In this document: piece after piece, positions 58,486 to 64,000 of the stretch | Layout: every line of letters starts with the position of its first letter | Position numbering within the stretch: the first letter of the stretch is position 1 | From: Azonexaceae bacterium s22 | Lineage (GTDB): Bacteria; Pseudomonadota; Gammaproteobacteria; Burkholderiales; Rhodocyclaceae | DNA length: 64,000 nt | Direction of reading: 5' to 3' | NCBI GenBank assembly: GCA_016617495.1 | Contig: WYCU01000006.1 | Span: 1 to 64,000, forward strand | Notes under the pieces: generated by a model | Told to the model about the DNA's origin: nothing | Seen by the model: the letters and a program-made list of their open reading frames with translations, nothing else | Databases searched by the model: none | Program-made: the position numbers and the translations under genes

Positions 58486-58976
58486 TGGCAACTTTCGACT
58501 ATGTCGTACTCGGCATTGTCGCCCTCTCGCTGGTGCTTGGATTGTGGCGAGGGGTGGTTAGCGAGGTGATTGCCCTGGTGGCCTGGATCATGGCTTTCAT
58601 GGCGGCACTGGAATTCGGCACGGAAGTCGGCCGGGCGCTGTATGCAGGGATCGCAGACGTGGCGGTTCGTGCCTTGGCCGGGTGCGCTACGGTTTTTCTG
58701 GGCGTGCTGGTCGGCATGTCATTGGTTCGTCTTGCCGTGCGCAGCATGGTGAAAGCGCTGGGTTTGTCGCTTTCCGACCGCTTGCTGGGTATGGTTTTCG
58801 GTTTTGCGCGTGGCGTGCTTCTGGTGATGATTCTGGTCGCAGCCGGCGGCATGACTTCTGCACCCCAACAGCATTGGTGGAAAGAGGCAAGTTTTGTCCC
58901 ACCTTTGGAAACAGCAGTCTTGGCAGCCAAGCCCTGGCTTCCGGACGATTTGGCCAAAAAAATTCGATTTAGCTAG
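58482..58976 (+). CDS. cvpA: CvpA family membrane protein
   Basis: The 164-residue protein has four hydrophobic helices (DYVVLGIVALSLVLGLWRG, VIALVAWIMAFMAAL, CATVFLGVLVGMSLVRL, LGMVFGFARGVLLVMILVA), matching CvpA, named for colicin V production. It starts inside the SPOR gene stop (ATGATGG), with a second ATG three bases on. purF follows 12 bases after the stop. Confidence 0.9.
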   Translation: MMATFDYVVLGIVALSLVLGLWRGVVSEVIALVAWIMAFMAALEFGTEVGRALYAGIADVAVRALAGCATVFLGVLVGMSLVRLAVRSMVKALGLSLSDRLLGMVFGFARGVLLVMILVAAGGMTSAPQQHWWKEASFVPPLETAVLAAKPWLPDDLAKKIRFS

Positions 58977-58988
58977 GCAGGAAATATC

Positions 58989-60527
58989 ATGTGCGGGATT
59001 ATCGGCGTCATGGCGACCTCTCCGGTCAACCAGTTGCTCTACGATGGCTTGATGGTGTTACAGCACCGCGGACAGGATGCAGCAGGCATCGCAACGGCAG
59101 AAGGCAACACCTTCCATCTGCACAAGGGGCCGGGTCTGGTTCGCGATGTCTTCCGCACGCGCAACATGCGTGCCTTGCCTGGAAACTGGGGTATCGGGCA
59201 CGTCCGTTACCCGACGGCAGGGTCGGCGTGGAATTTCGCGGAGGCCCAGCCGTTCTACGTGAATTCCCCTTTCGGCCTTGTCCTCGGGCATAACGGCAAC
59301 CTGACCAACGCCGATCAGCTTAAGGGCGAGATGTTCCGCCTGGACCGCCGCCACATCAACACGAACTCCGATTCGGAAGTGTTGTTGAACGTGTTGGCCC
59401 ACGAGCTCCAGGCCGCGGCCTCGGGCTATGAGCTTGATGTCGATGCGATCTTCCAGGCCGTTGCCGGGGTGCATCGCCGTTGCCGTGGCGCCTATGCCGT
59501 CGTGGCCATGATTGCCAATTATGGCTTGCTGGCTTTCCGCGACCCGCACGGCATTCGCCCGCTGGTCTACGGCAAGAACGAAACCGAAGCGGGTACGGAA
59601 TATATCGTGGCCTCCGAGTCGGTGGCGCTGGATACCCTTGGATTCGATGTGATCCGCGATATCGAGCCGGGCGAAGCGATCTTTATCGACCTCGATCGGA
59701 ATCTGCACAGTCGCCAGTGTGCGCAGCAACCGATGTACGCACCGTGTATCTTCGAGTACGTCTATCTTGCGCGTCCGGATACGGTGATTGACGGCGTTTC
59801 GGTCTACGAGGCGCGCTTGTCCATGGGTGAGCTTCTTGCGGAAAAGGTGCGGAAAACGATTCCCGTCGAGGAAATCGACGTGGTCATTCCCATCCCCGAC
59901 TCCAGCCGCCCGTCGGCGATGGAGCTCGCTCAGGCCTTGGGCATTCCTTTCCGTGAGGGCTTTGTGAAGAACCGCTATGTCGGGCGGACCTTCATCATGC
60001 CGGGACAGGCGATGCGCAAGAAATCCGTGCGTCAAAAACTCAATACGGTCGGCCAGGAGTTCAAGGGCAAACGGGTGCTCCTGGTAGACGATTCCATCGT
60101 GCGCGGCACCACCAGCCGGGAAATTGTCGAGATGGCCCGGGCTGCCGGTGCGATCAAGGTGTATTTCGCTTCGGCCGCGCCGCCGGTGCGTTTCCCGAAC
60201 GTTTACGGCATTGATATGCCGACCCGTGCCGAATTGATCGCTACCGGGCGTAACGATGCTGAAATTGCCGCGGAAATCGGTGCCGACGCGCTGGTGTATC
60301 AGGATATCGATGCACTCAAGCAGTCGGTGACCAAGTTGCGCCCGGATCTGACTGTGTTCGACGCCTCGTGTTTCGACGGCTGCTACATTACTGGCGACAT
60401 TGACGAAGGTTATCTCGATGCCGTCGAAGGCCGGCGGGGTGGCAAGGGAGGCAAGCAGGACGAAGACGGCGACGGCAAGGCTTCGCAGCAACTCGTACTT
60501 GGCCTGTCGAGTGGGGGCCAGGATTGA
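58989..60527 (+). CDS. purF: Amidophosphoribosyltransferase
   Basis: The 512-residue enzyme starts purine synthesis. Met removal exposes the catalytic Cys2 (MCGIIGVM). Glutaminase segment: [43 protein letters not shown]. The phosphoribosyl part carries [20 protein letters not shown] and the PRPP loop [14 protein letters not shown]. cvpA-purF adjacency is typical. The last base of its stop is the first base of the metZ ATG. Confidence 0.97.
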   Translation: MCGIIGVMATSPVNQLLYDGLMVLQHRGQDAAGIATAEGNTFHLHKGPGLVRDVFRTRNMRALPGNWGIGHVRYPTAGSAWNFAEAQPFYVNSPFGLVLGHNGNLTNADQLKGEMFRLDRRHINTNSDSEVLLNVLAHELQAAASGYELDVDAIFQAVAGVHRRCRGAYAVVAMIANYGLLAFRDPHGIRPLVYGKNETEAGTEYIVASESVALDTLGFDVIRDIEPGEAIFIDLDRNLHSRQCAQQPMYAPCIFEYVYLARPDTVIDGVSVYEARLSMGELLAEKVRKTIPVEEIDVVIPIPDSSRPSAMELAQALGIPFREGFVKNRYVGRTFIMPGQAMRKKSVRQKLNTVGQEFKGKRVLLVDDSIVRGTTSREIVEMARAAGAIKVYFASAAPPVRFPNVYGIDMPTRAELIATGRNDAEIAAEIGADALVYQDIDALKQSVTKLRPDLTVFDASCFDGCYITGDIDEGYLDAVEGRRGGKGGKQDEDGDGKASQQLVLGLSSGGQD

Positions 60528-61708
60528 TGAGCGACACGCCGGCCTATCGTCCGGAGACCCTCGCGGTCCGTGCCGGGCAGGAGCGCAGCCAGTTCGGCGA
60601 ACATGCCGAGGCGCTTTATCTCACCTCCAGCTTTGTTTTCGAGAGTGCCGCGGCAGCCGCAAAGCGCTTTTCGGGCGAGGAGCCGGGTAACGTCTATTCG
60701 CGCTTCACCAATCCCACCGTGACCATGTTCCAGCAGCGCCTGGCCGCGCTGGAGGGGGCGGAAGATTGCGTCGCCACGGCAAGCGGCATGTCGGCGATCA
60801 TGGCCCTGGTGCTGGCCCACCTGAAGAGTGGCGATCACATCGTGGCCTCAAGTGGGCTGTTCGGTGCCACCGTTCAACTCTTTTCCAACATTCTCTCGCG
60901 GACGGGGATTACGACGACCTTCGTTCCCCAGACCGATCCGTCTGCCTGGGCTGCGGCGATCCGCCCGGAAACCAAGCTCTTCTTCCTTGAAACGCCATCC
61001 AATCCGCTGACGGAAATTGCCGATATTTCGGCGTTGACCGCGACAGCTCACGCGCATGGCATTCTCGTGGCCGTAGATAATTGCTTTTGCACACCCATCC
61101 TGCAACGTCCGCTGGAGCTGGGTGCCGATCTTGTCGTCCACTCCGCGACCAAGTATCTGGACGGGCAGGGCCGCGTCCTGGGCGGTGCGGTTTGCGGACC
61201 CAAGGCCTTGACCGAAGAGGTCTTCAAGTATTTGCGTACCGCCGGCCCGACCTTGTCGCCTTTCAATGCCTGGGTGCTGCTCAAGGGGCTGGAGACGCTG
61301 CAGATTCGCATGGAGGCCCAGTCGGCCAAGGCCTTGCAACTGGCGCGCTGGCTGGAAGTGCATCCGAAAGTGGCTCGCGTGTTCTACCCGGGCCTGCCAT
61401 CCCACCCACAGTACGAATTGGCGAAGCGTCAGCAGAGGGGCGGCGCGGCCATCGTTTCCTTTGAAGTCAAGGGCGCGCGCGATCAGGCCTGGACGGTCGT
61501 CGATCATTGTCGCTTGCTGTCGATTACCGCCAATCTTGGCGATACCAAAACCACCATTACGCACCCGGCCTCAACCACGCACGGCCGGATTAGCCCGGAA
61601 GCCCGCGCTGCCGCCGGCATCGGTGACGGCTTGCTGCGCATTGCCGTCGGCCTTGAAGCCGTCGAGGATCTGCAGGACGACCTCGACCGCGGCCTTTCGC
61701 TCATCTGA
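60527..61708 (+). CDS. metZ: O-succinylhomoserine sulfhydrylase
   Basis: The 393-residue PLP enzyme of the Cys/Met metabolism family takes up sulfide directly to form homocysteine. Marks: YSRFTNPTVTMFQQRLAALEGAE, TASGMSAIMA, PLP-Lys in HSATKYLDGQGRVLGG (about 204-219), LGDTKTTITHPASTTHGR. The purF-metZ order and sequence favour MetZ over MetB/MetC. Start chosen at ATG 60527, overlapping the purF stop. Confidence 0.92.
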   Translation: MSDTPAYRPETLAVRAGQERSQFGEHAEALYLTSSFVFESAAAAAKRFSGEEPGNVYSRFTNPTVTMFQQRLAALEGAEDCVATASGMSAIMALVLAHLKSGDHIVASSGLFGATVQLFSNILSRTGITTTFVPQTDPSAWAAAIRPETKLFFLETPSNPLTEIADISALTATAHAHGILVAVDNCFCTPILQRPLELGADLVVHSATKYLDGQGRVLGGAVCGPKALTEEVFKYLRTAGPTLSPFNAWVLLKGLETLQIRMEAQSAKALQLARWLEVHPKVARVFYPGLPSHPQYELAKRQQRGGAAIVSFEVKGARDQAWTVVDHCRLLSITANLGDTKTTITHPASTTHGRISPEARAAAGIGDGLLRIAVGLEAVEDLQDDLDRGLSLI

Positions 61709-61756
61709 CCATCGGTTGGCGCCGGGTTTTGCCCGGCGCATCAACCTGGAGTACCC

Positions 61757-63037
61757 ATGCATTTTTCCGAACTCGGCCTGAACGCCGAAATTCAGCGCGC
61801 CGTGGCCGAACAGGGCTATGACACCCCGACACCCATTCAGCAGCAGGCCATTCCTGCCGTGCTGGCCGGTCATGACCTGATGGCGACCGCGCAGACCGGT
61901 ACCGGCAAGACGGCCGGCTTCACGCTGCCCATCCTGCATCGTCTCGCAACCGGCGCCAACGACCGCCTGACGCGCATTGCGCGTACGCCGCGCGTGCTGG
62001 TTTTGACGCCCACGCGTGAATTGGCGATTCAGGTCGAGGAAAGTGTGCGCACCTACGGCAAGCATCTGCCTGTCAATTCGCTGGCCGTCTTCGGCGGCGT
62101 CGGCATCAATCCGCAGATTGCCAACCTGCGCCGCGGCGTCGATATTCTCGTGGCGACCCCGGGCCGCCTGCTCGATCACGTCCAGCAGCGTACCGTCGAC
62201 CTCTCGGGGATCGAGATTTTCGTGCTCGACGAAGCGGATCGCATGCTCGACATGGGCTTCATCCGCGACATTCGCAAAATCATTGCCTTGCTCCCGGCGC
62301 AGCGTCAGAACCTGCTGTTCTCGGCCACTTTCGCGCCGGAAATTCGTGAGCTCGCCGGCAGCCTGCTCAAGCATCCGGTCGCGGTCGACGTCGCGCCACG
62401 CAACACGGCAGCCGAGACCGTCAAGCAGCAGGTCATCGAAACCAATCGCGAACAGAAGAAGGAACTGCTCAAGCATCTGTTCGAAACGCGCGGCCTGCAT
62501 CAGGTGCTCATTTTTTCGCGTACCAAGCACGGCGCCGACGCGCTGGCGCGCATGCTCGACAAGGCAGGCATCAAGGCCGCGGCGATCCACGGCGACAAAT
62601 CGCAGGGCGCCCGCACGCGCGTGCTCTCGGAGTTCAAGGAGGGCAAGCTGGTGGCGCTGGTAGCCACCGACATTGCCGCGCGCGGCATCGACATCGACGC
62701 ACTGCCTTACGTCATCAACTACGAGCTGCCCAACGTTCCGGAGGATTACGTGCACCGCATCGGCCGCACCGGTCGCGCCGGCATGGAAGGCGAGGCGATT
62801 TCCCTGGTCTGCCACGACGAGCGTCCGCAACTGCGCGATATCGAAAAACTGATCAAGCGTAGCCTGGAACGAGTCGTGATCGAAGGCTTCGAGCAATCGG
62901 CCGTCGCCGCACCGCGTCCGCCACAACCGCCGCGCAGCCCGCGCAAGCCACAGGGACAAGGCAAGCCTTCAGGTCAAAAACCGGCTTCGCGTGGCAATCG
63001 GCCCCAGCAGCACCATAGCGGTAATCGCCACCGCTGA
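61757..63037 (+). CDS. rhlE: DEAD-box RNA helicase, RhlE-like
   Basis: The 426-residue helicase has the Q-motif ([13 protein letters not shown]), motif I AQTGTGKT (about 45-52), PTRELA, TPGR, DEAD (about 159-162), SAT, then the second RecA domain with ARGIDI and [10 protein letters not shown]. The C-terminal tail is Pro/Arg/Gln/Gly-rich (about 385-426), as in RhlE. It remodels structured RNA, probably in ribosome assembly. Preceded by CTGGAG. Confidence 0.93.
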   Translation: MHFSELGLNAEIQRAVAEQGYDTPTPIQQQAIPAVLAGHDLMATAQTGTGKTAGFTLPILHRLATGANDRLTRIARTPRVLVLTPTRELAIQVEESVRTYGKHLPVNSLAVFGGVGINPQIANLRRGVDILVATPGRLLDHVQQRTVDLSGIEIFVLDEADRMLDMGFIRDIRKIIALLPAQRQNLLFSATFAPEIRELAGSLLKHPVAVDVAPRNTAAETVKQQVIETNREQKKELLKHLFETRGLHQVLIFSRTKHGADALARMLDKAGIKAAAIHGDKSQGARTRVLSEFKEGKLVALVATDIAARGIDIDALPYVINYELPNVPEDYVHRIGRTGRAGMEGEAISLVCHDERPQLRDIEKLIKRSLERVVIEGFEQSAVAAPRPPQPPRSPRKPQGQGKPSGQKPASRGNRPQQHHSGNRHR

Positions 63038-63059
63038 TTTGCCGGCAGCAGCGTAAAAT

Positions 63060-63100
63060 CTCCGTTTGCACTTGCATAACAACGACAAGCACAAACGGAG
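63060..63100 (+). promoter_or_regulatory. Hairpin overlapping the acyl-CoA synthetase ribosome site
   Basis: CTCCGTTTG (63060-63068) pairs perfectly with CAAACGGAG (63092-63100), with inner CTTG (63071-63074)/CAAG pairing. The GGAG at 63097-63100 is part of the GGAGAGG ribosome site for the gene starting at 63109. It could limit translation or be the terminator stem of rhlE without a T-tract. Confidence 0.55.
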
Positions 63101-63108
63101 AGGGCAGC

Positions 63109-64000
63109 ATGCCGGTCAAGATCGTTCAGGCCACGGAATCGGCCTATCCATATCCGCTGCTGATCAAGCAGCTCCTGCTGACGCCGCTGGCCACCGCCGC
63201 CGATCAGGAAATCACTTATCAAGGCGAGGTCCGTTACACCTATCGCACCTTGCGCGAGCGCATCGGGCGCCTGGCCAACGGCCTTGCCGGTCTCGGTATC
63301 GAGGCCGGGCAGACGGTCGCGGTGATGGACTGGGACAGCCACCGTTATCTCGAAGCCTTCTTTGCCGTGCCGATGATGGGCGCCATCCTGCAGACGGTGA
63401 ATGTCCGTCTCAGTCCGGAGCAGATTCTTTACACCCTCAACCATGCGCGCGCCGACGTGCTGATGGTGAACAGCGAATTTTTTCCGATACTCGCCGAGAT
63501 TGCCGGACAACTGGAAAGTGTACGGACCTTCATCCTGATCAGCGATGAGGCGGCATTGCCTGCGCCGCCCGTGCCCATGGCGAACGACTACGAGGCGCTG
63601 CTTGCTGCGAGCATGCCCGACTACGATTTCCCCGATTTTGACGAGAACGCGCAGGCGACCACCTTCTACACCACCGGCACGACGGGCAATCCCAAGGGCG
63701 TCTATTTCAGCCACCGCCAGTTGGTGCTGCATACCCTGGCCGTGGCGACTGCGCTCGGCGGTGCGACAGGACAAGGCCGGCTGCACCGCGAAGACGTGTA
63801 CATGCCGCTGACGCCGATGTTCCACGTTCACGCCTGGGGCTTTCCCTATATTGCGACGATGCTCGGCCTCAAGCAGGTTTATCCCGGGCGCTATCAGCCG
63901 GACATGATTTGTCGGCTGGTCGCGCAGGAAAAGGTTAGCTTTTCCCACTGTGTGCCGACCATCCTGCACATGGTCCTGAGTCACGCTCTGGCCAAGGAAA
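63109..64000 (+). CDS. Acyl-CoA synthetase (AMP-forming), AlkK-like, 3' end missing
   Basis: The first 297 residues of an adenylate-forming ligase; the frame is open at the window end. The phosphate-binding P-loop YTTGTTGNPKGV (about 187-198) is intact, followed by LTPMFHVHAWGFPYIATMLG, a pattern of medium/long-chain fatty-acyl-CoA ligases. The N-terminus (TYRTLRERIGRLANGLAGLGIE) is standard. The C-terminal catalytic lid lies outside. A GGAGAGG ribosome site sits in a hairpin just upstream. Confidence 0.88.
   Translation, partial: MPVKIVQATESAYPYPLLIKQLLLTPLATAADQEITYQGEVRYTYRTLRERIGRLANGLAGLGIEAGQTVAVMDWDSHRYLEAFFAVPMMGAILQTVNVRLSPEQILYTLNHARADVLMVNSEFFPILAEIAGQLESVRTFILISDEAALPAPPVPMANDYEALLAASMPDYDFPDFDENAQATTFYTTGTTGNPKGVYFSHRQLVLHTLAVATALGGATGQGRLHREDVYMPLTPMFHVHAWGFPYIATMLGLKQVYPGRYQPDMICRLVAQEKVSFSHCVPTILHMVLSHALAKE

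Noticed and set aside
62376-62392. GGTCGCGGTCGACGTCGC in rhlE as an element copy
   Set aside because: Shares only the CGCGGTCGAC core, encodes a normal Val-Ala-Val-Asp-Val strand, and has no A-rich tail.

Overview
The window reads as a chromosomal segment of a betaproteobacterium, most likely a Rhodocyclales member (Dechloromonas/Azonexus-like). That placement is inferred from gene order (petABC-sspAB, leuCDB-asd-fimV-truA-trpFBA-accD-folC-cvpA-purF-metZ) and from the assimilatory nitrate cluster; no database search was possible. Almost all of it is coding, without transposases, integrases, prophage genes or CRISPR arrays.

Layout. 1-2817: 3' end of 5S rRNA with its terminator, SRP 4.5S RNA, then dnaX-ybaB-recR. 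2913-6660: cytochrome bc1 (petABC) and sspAB. 6749-21494: nitrate assimilation: sigma54 promoter-nasA-ybiB; sigma54 promoter-RNA leader-nirBD-nitrate permease-phosphatase/kinase-cbiX-nasT; sigma54 promoter-RNA leader-nrtA-nrtB-ATPase. 21560-24170: a NarX/NarL-type nitrate two-component pair. 24224-31369: small orphan gene, spermidine-synthase-like gene, tRNA-Arg(CCU), ABC-F ATPase, MFS carrier, tiny membrane protein, metallo-hydrolase, DNA glycosylase, accA. 31338-35186: tilS, dapA, bamC, a second metallo-hydrolase. 35239-43652: Met-rich repeat lipoprotein, rlmD, Bax-inhibitor-like protein, tRNA-Ser(UGA), queD and a divergent radical SAM gene, a HTH regulator, a CBS protein, aroC, a YdcH-type protein and an MFS carrier. 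43685-61708: leucine, lysine/threonine and tryptophan biosynthesis, fimV, truA, accD, folC, SPOR, cvpA, purF, metZ. 61757-64000: rhlE-type helicase and the start of an acyl-CoA synthetase gene that runs off the end.

Nitrate logic. Three strong sigma54 (-24/-12) promoters imply NtrC control by nitrogen status. Two of the transcripts start with paired hairpins carrying hexaloops with A at position 1 and G at position 4, the signature of ANTAR-protein targets, and an ANTAR protein (NasT) is encoded between them. In the nrtA leader the second hairpin shares bases with a terminator stem, so the transcript can be read as nitrate-responsive antitermination. No NasS partner is visible.

Most unusual signal: a 16-base sequence, ATTGTCGCGGTCGACC, with a looser A-rich tail (NNNGAAAANNGGCCNAAAA-like), occurs seven times on both strands over about 42 kb. 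Five copies are intergenic, and four of those follow a gene's stop codon within about 50 bases in the gene's own orientation. Two copies lie inside genes (nrtB, tilS), both read as Val-Asp-Arg-Asp-Asn. I know of no description of this element; its function is open.
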